Positions 1 through 8,032 of a stretch of 64,000 nt of DNA are shown here, in pieces. The notes beneath the pieces are model-generated. The model was not told the origin of the DNA, ran no database searches, and saw only the letters and a list, made by a program, of their open reading frames with translations. This DNA comes from an uncultured Clostridia bacterium (lineage in GTDB: Bacteria > Bacillota > Clostridia > Lachnospirales > CAG-274): positions 18,780 through 82,779 of the forward strand of contig CANQDF010000008.1 of the NCBI GenBank assembly GCA_947591605.1, written 5' to 3'. The translations under genes were made by a program, and so were the position numbers. Each line of letters begins with the position of its first letter. Within the stretch, counting starts at the first letter, position 1.

Positions 1-517
1 AAAGATCTGTACCCACCTTAGATATTGCATATGGTGATGCAGGGTGGAAAGGACATTCCTCGTGTATGCCCGTATCGGGCTTCTTATCGGCAGGTATCTT
101 TCCGAATACCTCAGACGAAGCACACACATGTATGACAGGCTTATATCCACTGTTGCTTTCCATAGCCGAGCGTACTGCTTCCAGAAGTCTGCAAGTACCC
201 AATATATTTGTATTAAGAGTATCTATCGGGGCTGTAAAGCTTGTGAGTGGATAGCTCTGTGCAGCCAAATGAAAAATGTAATCTGGCATTATCTTGTTTA
301 CTGCCGTCATAAGAGAAATTTCATCATTAAGGTCTGCATATTCAAAAAAAAGTCTGTCCTTTTTGTTTACTCTGTCAAGGAGATGGCTTACATTGTCCAA
401 TGGACTTCTCCATCTGCATACACCGTAAACCTCCCAGTCTGTATTTTCCAGAAGAAAGTCAGCCAGATGCGAGCCGACCATACCTGTTACGCCTGTAATA
501 AGAGCTTTCTTACTCAT
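1..517 (-). CDS. Sugar-nucleotide 4,6-dehydratase (GDP-mannose or GDP-heptose 4,6-dehydratase-like), cut by window edge
   Basis: The reading frame starts at ATG 517-515 and runs off the left edge, so only about the first 172 residues are visible. An extended short-chain dehydrogenase fold is clear: the NAD(P) loop ITGVTGMVGSHLADFL lies at residues 7-22, and the catalytic YAISK motif (YxxxK) sits near the window edge. The family removes water from a nucleotide sugar to give a 4-keto-6-deoxy product in the cytoplasm. It is the last visible gene of the operon, and its start overlaps the stop of the 510-1376 gene by 8 nt. With ManC/ManA and heptose genes in the same operon, the substrate could be GDP-mannose (Gmd) or GDP-D-glycero-D-manno-heptose (DmhA-like). 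The sequence does not decide between them. Confidence 0.85.
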   Translation of the reverse strand, partial: MSKKALITGVTGMVGSHLADFLLENTDWEVYGVCRWRSPLDNVSHLLDRVNKKDRLFFEYADLNDEISLMTAVNKIMPDYIFHLAAQSYPLTSFTAPIDTLNTNILGTCRLLEAVRSAMESNSGYKPVIHVCASSEVFGKIPADKKPDTGIHEECPFHPASPYAISKVGTDL

Positions 518-1376
518 AGCTTATATCCTCCAGTTCTTTACTTATCTTTTTTGTAAATGTATTGTCATTTATAATAGAATACTTATTTATAAACAAACTG
601 ACCATCTGCGTTATAGCGGGTCTGTTTGCATAGAAACCATCATTTGGCCGAGAAATAGTGTATTTAAGCCTATTCCCCATTATTCTGTTTATTTCATCTG
701 CTATCCTTAGTCTGCTTACAAGCTCCTTGCCTGCAACATTCAGTACAAAATATTCATATTTATCCCAATTTTTTGTAAACCATATAACCACATTCACAAC
801 ATCGCTTACGGAAATGCAGTTTCTGTAAAATGGGTGAAATATATCTGCCGTTTCATTCTTTTCTATACAGTCTAAGCAGTAGGATACAAATCTGTCCTTG
901 GCAGAAACCACATAAGACAATCGTATTGCCTTGAAATGAGAATCGTTTCTAAATTTATCCTCCACAGCCTTTTTCATTTTGCCATAAGAAGTTTCGGCCT
1001 TTGTTTCGGAGCTTTCCGTATATATAGCTCCGGGAATATCTCCGAATACCGCATCGCTTGAAAAGAACAGCACTTTGCAGTTTCTTTTTATAGCTTCTTC
1101 AATGAAATACGATGTCCCCGTAACATTTATATTCCAACAAAATTCAAAGTCGGAAGCGCACTTATCCGGACCCGATATGGCAGCTGTAAATATAACAAAG
1201 TCAACATTGTCCAACACAGAATAATCAAATTTATCTGCTTCTGATAAATTGATATATACATCCACATCTTCTGTACAGTCTATTTTAAGGATATTTTCAA
1301 TGCTTTCATCTGCTTCAAGCCTTTTTATAATAAAGCTTGCTATGTATCCGGAACTTCCAACCAAAGCAACATTCAT
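510..1376 (-). CDS. NAD(P)-dependent epimerase/reductase of nucleotide-sugar pathway
   Basis: A protein of 288 residues in the extended short-chain dehydrogenase family. The N-terminal dinucleotide loop is VGSSGYIASF (residues 6-15) and SYGKMKKAVED carries the YxxxK catalytic pair near residue 130. The length fits RmlD/RMD-type reductases and small epimerases. It follows gmhA with an ATGA overlap at 1373-1376 and overlaps the 4,6-dehydratase gene by 8 nt, so the two are probably made together. The inferred role is to reduce or epimerise the 4-keto sugar made by the neighbouring dehydratase. Exact product unknown. Confidence 0.8.
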   Translation of the reverse strand: MNVALVGSSGYIASFIIKRLEADESIENILKIDCTEDVDVYINLSEADKFDYSVLDNVDFVIFTAAISGPDKCASDFEFCWNINVTGTSYFIEEAIKRNCKVLFFSSDAVFGDIPGAIYTESSETKAETSYGKMKKAVEDKFRNDSHFKAIRLSYVVSAKDRFVSYCLDCIEKNETADIFHPFYRNCISVSDVVNVVIWFTKNWDKYEYFVLNVAGKELVSRLRIADEINRIMGNRLKYTISRPNDGFYANRPAITQMVSLFINKYSIINDNTFTKKISKELEDISYE

Positions 1377-2017
1377 AACTGTTCTCCTCCGAAAAACCTA
1401 TCCTCCAGCATAAGGCACAGACAATGATAAACCGGCAGGTGTAATTCCTGCACCATATATGTTTCGGTTTGCGGTACTCTTATGCACACATCGGCTATTT
1501 CCGACAGCTTACTTTCCTTTTCCCCTGTAAGGCCTACTACTTTCATTCCTTTTGCTTTGGCAGTCACAGCGGCATAAAGTATGTTTTTGCTGTTTCCCGA
1601 AGTGGAGATACCCACAAAAACATCTTCCTTATTACCGTATCCGTTTACCTGCTGTGCAAAGCAAAGCAGCGGCTCGCAGTCGTTCATATAGGCTGTTGTC
1701 AATGCCGGATGACCGTCGAGGGCAATAGCAGGCAGTGCGCCTTGCAGATTGTCCGCAAGGACTTGTCCCAGCTTTTCATCTTGCTCTATCAGTTTTTGCT
1801 GCATACTGCTGTCAAGTTTTCTTGCAAGCTTGAAGCCCTTCATAAGCTCTCCAACTATGTGTTCCGCATCGGCAGTGGAGCCGCCGTTGCCCGCCACAAG
1901 GAGCTTTCCCTTGCTTTTATAGCATTCTTCCAAAACTATGTAAGCATTTTTAATGTCCTGTCTTGTGCTTTCCAAAACAGGGTATCTGTTTACAAGAAGG
2001 TCTATGTGCTTGTCCAT
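1373..2017 (-). CDS. gmhA: Phosphoheptose (sedoheptulose-7-phosphate) isomerase
   Basis: A SIS-fold protein of 214 residues. AGNGGSTADAEHIVGEL (from about residue 42) and ISTSGNSKNI (near residue 137) are the phosphosugar-binding motifs of GmhA, and the C-terminal VQELHLPVYHCLCLMLE carries the family's conserved His/Glu region. It converts sedoheptulose 7-phosphate to D-glycero-D-manno-heptose 7-phosphate in the cytoplasm, the first committed step of ADP- or GDP-heptose synthesis. Its start overlaps the end of the HddC-GmhB fusion by 16 nt and its stop overlaps the next gene by 4 nt. With hddA and hddC homologues next door it belongs to the GDP-heptose branch. Family length is usually about 190-200, so this one is slightly long. 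Confidence 0.92.
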   Translation of the reverse strand: MDKHIDLLVNRYPVLESTRQDIKNAYIVLEECYKSKGKLLVAGNGGSTADAEHIVGELMKGFKLARKLDSSMQQKLIEQDEKLGQVLADNLQGALPAIALDGHPALTTAYMNDCEPLLCFAQQVNGYGNKEDVFVGISTSGNSKNILYAAVTAKAKGMKVVGLTGEKESKLSEIADVCIRVPQTETYMVQELHLPVYHCLCLMLEDRFFGGEQL

Positions 2018-3294
2018 GTCTGTTCCTCCGCAAATATATGAGTAAAATCAAGCAGAGATTTCACCGTTATATCCTGTCCCATATCTTTGCTTTTGTCTGT
2101 TATCAATACTGTCTTACATCCGGCGGCTTTTCCTGCCGCCATATCGTTTTCACCGTCGCCTACCATATATGATCGGTTAAGGTCTATATTCAGTTCCTGT
2201 GCTGCCTTTATAAGCAGTCCCGGTTTGGGCTTGCGGCAATCACAGTCAAATTTCAATTCGGGGATTTCTCCCTCATATCCTTTGTGGGGATGATGTGGGC
2301 AGAAATATATTCCATCTAAATATGCGCCCTCTTTGCCAAGCAAGGTTTCCATTTTATTATGGATATTTTCAAGTTCGGCATAGGTAACCTCTCCTCTTGC
2401 TATAACGGGCTGGTTTGTGACCAATACTGCAAGATATCCCGAAGCATTTATTTTTCTTATTGCCTCGGCAACGCCGTTAATCAGTTCAAAGTCCTCTATA
2501 TTTCTCAAAAATCCCACATACTTGTTTATGGTGCCATCTCTGTCAAGGAATATGGCTTTTTGTTTGGCTTTGAGATTTTTGGCTTTTACGGTACCGTTTT
2601 TGTAGTCTTTGCAAACCGCTTCGTATCTTTCGGGCGTTCCCATATCCTTTACATACTCCGGACTGTCATAGCAGAACATTTTGCCCGTGCCCGCCAAAGG
2701 CTTCAATATCTGTCTGTCCAAATCTATCTTAGGAGTATTTATTTCATTTTCCAAAAGCTTTGGAGAGATAACATGCAGTCCTGCATTTACTCTGTTTTTG
2801 TAAAATTCGGGTCTGTTGTCCTCTTTGGTAAGCCATTTCATAACAGCCATATTTCCATCGGCTATGATAAGTCCGCTGTCATATGGGTGACTGTTTGGAT
2901 GAGTAAAAAGGGTAGCTAAGCCGCCCTTCTCTCTGTGATATTTCACAAATCTGTTGAAATCTATATCAAACACGGAGTCCGCATTCAAAAGCAGAAAATC
3001 CTCCGTAAGCTTGTCCTTTATCCTGAACAAAGCCCCTGCATTGCCCAAAGGCTCTTTTTCAAAGTAATACTCTATATTTACTCCGAAATCTTTGCCATCG
3101 CCAAAGTAGTCTGTAATGATATTTCCAAGATGACTTACAGTAATTATTATGTCTGTAAATCCCTGTTCTCTCAGGCAGTCTATTTCATGCTCAAGTACAG
3201 GCTTTCCCTCTATGCTTATCATGGGCTTTGGTATATCCTTTGCAACGGAGGAAATACGTGTGCCCTTCCCTCCTGCCATAATTACAGCCTTCAT
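2002..3294 (-). CDS. Fusion: heptose-1-phosphate guanylyltransferase (HddC-like) with heptose-1,7-bisphosphate phosphatase (GmhB-like)
   Basis: A 430-residue two-domain protein. Residues 1 to about 235 are a nucleotidyltransferase: AGGKGTRI signature at 7-14, a KPM at 23-25, LLNADSVFD near 100. Residues about 245-425 are a HAD phosphatase of the HisB/GmhB type: FLDRDGTIN nucleophile motif, LVTNQP motif II, a Cys/His zinc set (CPHH ... CDCRKPKPG), and MVGDGENDMAAG at the end. GmhB would remove the C7 phosphate and HddC would then transfer GMP to give GDP-D-glycero-D-manno-heptose. The two functions are usually separate proteins. It overlaps hddA by ATGA (3291-3294) and gmhA by 16 nt. Nucleotide specificity (GDP) is inferred from the hddA neighbour. 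Confidence 0.88.
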   Translation of the reverse strand: MKAVIMAGGKGTRISSVAKDIPKPMISIEGKPVLEHEIDCLREQGFTDIIITVSHLGNIITDYFGDGKDFGVNIEYYFEKEPLGNAGALFRIKDKLTEDFLLLNADSVFDIDFNRFVKYHREKGGLATLFTHPNSHPYDSGLIIADGNMAVMKWLTKEDNRPEFYKNRVNAGLHVISPKLLENEINTPKIDLDRQILKPLAGTGKMFCYDSPEYVKDMGTPERYEAVCKDYKNGTVKAKNLKAKQKAIFLDRDGTINKYVGFLRNIEDFELINGVAEAIRKINASGYLAVLVTNQPVIARGEVTYAELENIHNKMETLLGKEGAYLDGIYFCPHHPHKGYEGEIPELKFDCDCRKPKPGLLIKAAQELNIDLNRSYMVGDGENDMAAGKAAGCKTVLITDKSKDMGQDITVKSLLDFTHIFAEEQTWTST

Positions 3295-4304
3295 TTTACA
3301 CCAACTTCCTGCAATACAAAGTCCTCGGGAGTGTAGTGTATTATCCTTGAACCGCCGTTTTCAAACTTAAATGGCACATAGAGCAGATCGCTCATGGCAG
3401 CCAGTACATCATTCCTGTGCTGTGAAGGCACATAAAAAAGGAGGAAACCTCCGCCGCCTGCGCCAAGAAGCTTACCGCCCAAAGCACCTGCCTTTATTCC
3501 CTTTTCATATAGCATATCTATGCAGTTTGTCGATACGGCAGAGCCTGTCTGTCTTTTAAGCTTCCATGTATGATCAAGAAGCCTGCCGAAGTCGTCAAGG
3601 TCTGTAGTTTTGTCTACCAATATATTTTCAGCGTCGTCTACAAGGGAATACATTTCCTTAAGCTGAGCGGTCTTGCTTTTCCTGTCGGAAGCATTTGCAG
3701 CCTGCACCTCCGATGAAAACCTTGTAAAGCCCGTAAAGAACATAAGAAGGTTCATATTGAGCTTTCTCTTTCTTTCGGGAGAAATGATAACGGGATAAAC
3801 CTCGTAACCGCTGCTGTCAAATGTTATCTTGTTAAGACCGCCAAATGCGGCAGCTATCTGATCCTGCCAGCCGCCGGCTTCATCACAAAGCACTCGCTCA
3901 AGATAAATGGCTTCGTCTGCAAGCCTTTTCTTGTCTGCATATTTGCCCTTGAGGGCATAGAAAGCATTTAGCATGCCTACCGCAAATGATGAGCTTGTGC
4001 CAAGCCCCGAACGGGCAGGGAGATCCGCCTCATAGGAAAGCCTTATCTCGTGCATATCCAACATCTTCATAGCGTTCCTTATTGCGGGATGCTTAATATC
4101 CTCAATATCCGTTACTCTCTCGGTTTTTGCATAGGCAAGCTCCGTTGAGTAGTCAAAGAAACGGGGCAGATGCCGTACATTTACATAACAATATTTATCA
4201 AAGGTGGTGGATAACACTGCGCCTTTGTTCTCCGTAAAAAAATCCTGCATATCCGTCCCGCCGCCAAAGAATGACATTCGGAAAGGAGTCTTTGTGATGA
4301 TCAT
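3291..4304 (-). CDS. hddA: D-glycero-D-manno-heptose 7-phosphate kinase, GHMP family
   Basis: A GHMP-superfamily kinase of 337 residues. The N-terminus TPFRMSFFGGGTD is typical of HddA-type sugar kinases. The ATP-binding loop LPARSGLGTSSSFAVGM lies near residues 95-111, and the C-terminal glycine motif KLLGAGGGGFLLF near 284-296. It phosphorylates C1 of heptose 7-phosphate, giving the 1,7-bisphosphate used by the GmhB domain of the next gene. The stop overlaps that gene by 4 nt (ATGA). The 47-nt gap after manA has a good ribosome site. The family is close to fucose and mannose kinases, but the gmhA/hddC context supports HddA. Confidence 0.88.
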   Translation of the reverse strand: MIITKTPFRMSFFGGGTDMQDFFTENKGAVLSTTFDKYCYVNVRHLPRFFDYSTELAYAKTERVTDIEDIKHPAIRNAMKMLDMHEIRLSYEADLPARSGLGTSSSFAVGMLNAFYALKGKYADKKRLADEAIYLERVLCDEAGGWQDQIAAAFGGLNKITFDSSGYEVYPVIISPERKRKLNMNLLMFFTGFTRFSSEVQAANASDRKSKTAQLKEMYSLVDDAENILVDKTTDLDDFGRLLDHTWKLKRQTGSAVSTNCIDMLYEKGIKAGALGGKLLGAGGGGFLLFYVPSQHRNDVLAAMSDLLYVPFKFENGGSRIIHYTPEDFVLQEVGVK

Positions 4305-4351
4305 TTTTTCACTTCCACTATATCAATTTTATAAACACAATCATTATTATA

Positions 4352-5311
4352 TTAGGCACTCACTATAATCATTGCAGCGTTTCCTTTAATAAAACATTTT
4401 CCAGAATCAGCCGGTATAAATACACAATCACCCTTTGAAAAGGACAAATGGGTACATTCACTGTTCAAAACCCCCTCTCCCTCTGTACACAGAATTACCT
4501 GAAAGGAAGTTTTACTGACTTCAAACAGAAATTTATCGGAAACCTGTATCCTCTCTGCCTCAAAAAATTCACATCTGCAAAGCAGCTCTCTTGAGCAGCC
4601 GGGAGAGTATCGTATTATTCTTGGGTTTTGTCTTATATCCCTGCTTACGCTCATATCCAGCACATCTATTGCCTTATCGAAGTGAAGCTCTCTTTTTTGT
4701 CCGTTTTTATCTTTTCTGTTGTAGTCGTATACTCTGTATGTTACATTTGAGTTTTGCTGTATCTCGGCTATAACAATCCCCTTGCCTATGGCATGGACTG
4801 TCCCCGGAGGTATAAAAAACACATCGCCTTTGTTTACATTAACCTTTTTAATGTGCTTTGAAATGTTATCGTTTTCTATCGCTTTTTTCAGTATCTCCTT
4901 GTTTACGGGATGTGCAAAGCCGTATATCAGCCTTGCATCGGGCTCTGCGTCAAGAACGTACCACATTTCGGTTTTACCCCTTTGATTTTCATGCTCAAGA
5001 GCATACCTATCATCCGGGTGCACCTGCACCGAAAGCTTTTTCTCGGCGTCTATCAGCTTCACCATTATGGGAAGCTCGCCTTTGTCCTTGTATTTTGTTC
5101 CCAAATATTCGGGATGTGCCTTTATGACCTCGGCAAGAGTCTTTCCTTTGAATTTGCCGCTTGCCACGATGCTCTGACCGTCGGGATGTGTGGAGCATTC
5201 CCATGTTTCGGCCAGCGGAGTCATATCTATATCCTTGTTATATTCCTCTTTAAGTCTTGTCCCACCCCAGAGATAATCCTTGCCCACGGGCTTCAACAGC
5301 ATGGGTTCCAT
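4352..5311 (-). CDS. manA: Mannose-6-phosphate isomerase, class I
   Basis: A 319-residue type I phosphomannose isomerase of the short Firmicute kind. Zinc ligands are visible in SVQVHPDD (Gln and His), the Glu of TEMWYVLD, and PPGTVHAIGKG (His). EIQQNSNVTYRVYDY follows, as in the family, and a second cupin domain fills the C-terminus. It interconverts fructose 6-phosphate and mannose 6-phosphate. I chose ATG 5311-5309 (MEPMLLKPV), because the longer frame upstream only overlaps the end of manC out of frame. The start lies 14 nt after the manC stop and has a moderate AAAGG ribosome site. It feeds ManC, after a phosphomannomutase step that could use the mutase at 43.6 kb. Confidence 0.92.
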   Translation of the reverse strand: MEPMLLKPVGKDYLWGGTRLKEEYNKDIDMTPLAETWECSTHPDGQSIVASGKFKGKTLAEVIKAHPEYLGTKYKDKGELPIMVKLIDAEKKLSVQVHPDDRYALEHENQRGKTEMWYVLDAEPDARLIYGFAHPVNKEILKKAIENDNISKHIKKVNVNKGDVFFIPPGTVHAIGKGIVIAEIQQNSNVTYRVYDYNRKDKNGQKRELHFDKAIDVLDMSVSRDIRQNPRIIRYSPGCSRELLCRCEFFEAERIQVSDKFLFEVSKTSFQVILCTEGEGVLNSECTHLSFSKGDCVFIPADSGKCFIKGNAAMIIVSA

Positions 5312-5325
5312 ACCTACACAACCTT

Positions 5326-6642
5326 TTATCTGTCCAAAGTAAAAATTTCCTTGTCGCTCTGAGCTATTTCCTTGCCTATCTGCACCTCTATGATACTCAT
5401 ATCCGTATCGGCGGCAATGGTATGCTTGCAGCCCGCTGCTATTGTTATTACATCGCCGGGCTTTATGCTTTGCTCCATACCGTCTACTACGGTCCTTCCG
5501 TAACCGGATATGATCGTCCATACCTCATCTCTGTGTTCGTGAGCATGGTATTTCATGCTGCTGCCTTTTTGCAGCTCTATCTTTACAGTCATTGAACCGG
5601 GCTGAACGTCTATAACGGTGTATGTGCCCCAGGATTTTTCTGCATAGTGAATATCCGTGCTTATCTTGTCTACATAGGGCTTCATATATCCGCTGCGTTC
5701 CTTGTCGGCAACAAGTATGCCGTCGCCGCTTGCGGCTATTATCATATCTTTGCAGCCCATACACAGTATGGGTATGTCAAGCTCGTTAACAACATTTGTA
5801 TTAACACAGGTTTCGTCGAGAGTGGCATTGCCCTTGGTCACGTCCGACATTACCTCAGACATGGTGTTCCATGTGCCTACATCCTTCCAGTCACCCGAGT
5901 ATCTCATAACCTTTATGCTTTGCTCTTTTTCGACAACCGCATAGTCAAAGCTTATCTTTGTAAGAGTATCGTATTTTTCATACAGATCCCTGTAGTCCGT
6001 AAAATCTATTATGCTGTGAGCCGCATCAAGAAGATAGCCTATTTTAAATGCAAATACGCCTGCATTCCACAATGCGCCCTGCTTTATATATTCCTTTGCT
6101 TTTTCAACATCGGGCTTTTCTTTAAATTCCTTTACGCTGCTTACTTCACCCACGGACATAGGCAGTATATAGCCGTATTTCTCGCTTGGATAGGAGGGCT
6201 CGATCCCCATAAGATAAAGGTTTGCCGAGCCGTCTTCCGTCAGCTTTTCAAGCCTTTCAACAGCCTCATAATATTCCGTATCGACATAAGGATCTACGGG
6301 ACATACCGCAACGCATTCGTTTTCGTCTATTTCAAGCTCATATTTCATATAAGCAACAGCCAGCACAATAGCGGGGAATGTGTCCCTCCTGCAAGGCTCC
6401 ACACATATGGAAACCTTGTCATTAAGCTGGTTTTTAATGGCGCTGACCTGTGACCTGCCCGTGGCTATGATAACATTTGCGTTTTTGTCCACAGACTCTA
6501 TCTGCCTGTAAACACGCTGTACCATAGACTCGTACTCACCGTTATTCTTTTTGAAAAGCTTTATAAATTGCTTGCTGCGGACTTCGTTGGACAAGGGCCA
6601 TAACCGCTTGCCGCTTCCGCCCGATAACAGGATTATGTTCAT
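5326..6642 (-). CDS. manC: Mannose-1-phosphate guanylyltransferase with C-terminal cupin domain
   Basis: A 438-residue protein. The N-terminal nucleotidyltransferase begins ILLSGGSGKRLWPLS (residues 4-18), with SKQF at 23-26 and the family motif EKYGYI near 170. EKPDVEKAKEYI and ALWNAGVFAF follow. The C-terminal 95 residues are a cupin (KYHAHEHRDEVWTIISG) of the type found in ManC/AlgA. It makes GDP-mannose from GTP and mannose 1-phosphate. A separate manA follows 14 nt downstream, so the cupin may not supply isomerase activity here. It is 34 nt after the sugar transferase gene in the same operon. Confidence 0.93.
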   Translation of the reverse strand: MNIILLSGGSGKRLWPLSNEVRSKQFIKLFKKNNGEYESMVQRVYRQIESVDKNANVIIATGRSQVSAIKNQLNDKVSICVEPCRRDTFPAIVLAVAYMKYELEIDENECVAVCPVDPYVDTEYYEAVERLEKLTEDGSANLYLMGIEPSYPSEKYGYILPMSVGEVSSVKEFKEKPDVEKAKEYIKQGALWNAGVFAFKIGYLLDAAHSIIDFTDYRDLYEKYDTLTKISFDYAVVEKEQSIKVMRYSGDWKDVGTWNTMSEVMSDVTKGNATLDETCVNTNVVNELDIPILCMGCKDMIIAASGDGILVADKERSGYMKPYVDKISTDIHYAEKSWGTYTVIDVQPGSMTVKIELQKGSSMKYHAHEHRDEVWTIISGYGRTVVDGMEQSIKPGDVITIAAGCKHTIAADTDMSIIEVQIGKEIAQSDKEIFTLDR

Positions 6643-6676
6643 ACAAATTTGCTCCAGATCTGTTAATATTGGGTAT

Positions 6677-7375
6677 TTACTGTGCTCCGTCCTTTTTCAA
6701 TACGGATACTATAGTTTTAAAGAATATCTTTACATCAAGCCACAGCGACTGATTATGTACATAGTAAAGCTCCATTTCCTGTCTTTTTCCGTCTTCGTAG
6801 CCCACATTGTTTCTGGCATATGCCTGCCAATATCCGGTAAGGCCGGGGCGTATACTCAAAAGCTCGTACTTATAGTCACCGTAAAGCTCGACCTCATCCT
6901 CTAAGACAGGTCTTGGCCCTATCACGCTCATTTCACCCCTGAGGATGTTGAACATCTGAGGCAATTCGTCTATGCTTGTCTTTCTTATAAAATTGCCTAT
7001 AGGAGTGATGCGTGGGTCGTTGTCTATCTTATATTCTCTTTGGTATTGCTCATACTGTTCCGAGGTGAGTATCTCCTCCAAGGGAGGAGGATCGAGCATC
7101 ATGCTCCTGAATTTGTATACATAAAACCTTTTGTGATCCTTGCCTACACGCATATGCTTATATATAGGGCTGCCGCCGTCATACATATAAATTGCGGCGG
7201 CAACAAAAAGCATAGGTATACCAAGCACCGCTATGCCGCATAATGAGCCGCATACATCAAACCCTCTTTTAAATACAAAGTAAAGCTTTTTTCTTAAAGA
7301 AATATCCCTCAGGCCGGATCGTCTGCCGAGGCTTGCAACTTCAGCGGTATAAACGCTGTTCAACTTCATATTCAC
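6677..7375 (-). CDS. Polyprenyl-phosphate sugar-1-phosphate transferase (initiating glycosyltransferase)
   Basis: A member of the bacterial sugar transferase family (WcaJ/PglC type), about 232 residues. One hydrophobic segment lies near residues 38-58. The catalytic core follows: a KFRSM motif, RITPIGNFIRKTSIDELPQM, GEMSVIGPRP and SIRPGLTGYWQAYAR. It moves a sugar phosphate from a nucleotide sugar onto undecaprenyl phosphate at the membrane, starting a surface glycan. I chose GTG 7375-7373 because AAGGGG (complement of 7384-7389) sits 8 nt upstream. A TTG at 7381 would be too close to that site, and an ATG at 7369 is also possible. It is the first gene of the operon reading to 1. Confidence 0.9.
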   Translation of the reverse strand: MNMKLNSVYTAEVASLGRRSGLRDISLRKKLYFVFKRGFDVCGSLCGIAVLGIPMLFVAAAIYMYDGGSPIYKHMRVGKDHKRFYVYKFRSMMLDPPPLEEILTSEQYEQYQREYKIDNDPRITPIGNFIRKTSIDELPQMFNILRGEMSVIGPRPVLEDEVELYGDYKYELLSIRPGLTGYWQAYARNNVGYEDGKRQEMELYYVHNQSLWLDVKIFFKTIVSVLKKDGAQ

Positions 7376-7445
7376 GGTCAAAACCCCTTAATCCCATGCT
7401 GTATATTTTTATAAGTTCAAACGGCCTGCCTGTCGGCAAAAGCCC

Positions 7446-7470
7446 TTCCTAAAGTTACCCCCTTTAGGAA
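7446..7470 (-). promoter_or_regulatory. Leader hairpin in 5' UTR of the sugar-nucleotide operon
   Basis: A perfect 9-bp inverted repeat (TTCCTAAAG / CTTTAGGAA) with a 7-nt loop. It falls about 15-40 nt inside the transcript expected from the promoter at 7493-7521 and about 57 nt before the ribosome site. No U-run follows, so it is not a simple terminator. It may stabilise the mRNA, act as a pause or attenuation element, or be a protein-binding site. Confidence 0.55.
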
Positions 7471-7492
7471 AGTTTAAATTAATCACAAAAGA

Positions 7493-7521
7493 ATAATAGC
7501 ATTTTTTCTTATTCAAGTCAA
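7493..7521 (-). promoter_or_regulatory. Sigma-A promoter of the sugar-nucleotide operon
   Basis: On the minus strand, -35 TTGACT (7521-7516), a 17-bp spacer, and -10 TATTAT (7498-7493) preceded by TGC, an extended -10. The predicted start near 7486 gives a leader of about 110 nt before the GTG at 7375. Confidence 0.8.
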
Positions 7522-7865
7522 CATTAATTATGAACAAATTTTATTTTATTAGACTAAAAAAGTTGTTAAAAACGCAACATTTTGACTCTTTTTGTATGTA
7601 ATGGAATACACTAAGAACAATTTTTTCATTTTATGGATTTACAAGGGTTTTAAATTTTTTGTGAACGCAGTAATTTACGTCATTATAAAGCATTGCAGTA
7701 TTGTAAAAAACGCCTTAACGCCGCAGAATTAAAAAAACATAGTAAATATAATATAAAAGTTATCAAACGGTCAACTAAAAATATAAATACATAATATGCT
7801 AAAATGCTTTTAGCCATAAAACGAAATTCGATATCCGTCCGACATATCACAAGCGGCATAAATGC
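7522..7865. other. AT-rich gene-free stretch
   Basis: About 340 nt with no credible reading frame on either strand. It lies between the upstream end of the sugar-nucleotide operon promoter and the terminator of the next operon. The only structure I see is a 7-bp hairpin GCTAAAA/TTTTAGC at 7798-7814. I see no further promoter with a matching gene. Confidence 0.5.
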
Positions 7866-7892
7866 AAAAAGCCCCCGACATCGATCGGAGGC
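7866..7892 (-). terminator. Rho-independent terminator of the GGGtGRT operon
   Basis: On the minus strand GCCTCCGA pairs with TCGGGGGC (one G-T pair) around a 6-nt loop, followed by TTTTT at 7870-7866. It lies about 140 nt after the stop at 8033. The 140 nt between contain no recognised gene. Confidence 0.75.
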
Positions 7893-8032
7893 TTATGTAA
7901 TATTGTCGTATTGGATGATCAGCGTAGGCACGGTGCAGTTACCGTCCTTATGCTGCGTCCGTCCGCATATGCGCTGCTTATGACAACAGGCTTTGGTAAA
8001 TCCGCCTAAAGGGGCAGGGATTTGCTTGCCGA

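Noticed and set aside
7893..8032. Possible small gene or RNA after the GGGtGRT stop
   Set aside because: No ribosome site with a usable frame and no stable structure apart from the terminator; treated as 3' untranslated sequence.
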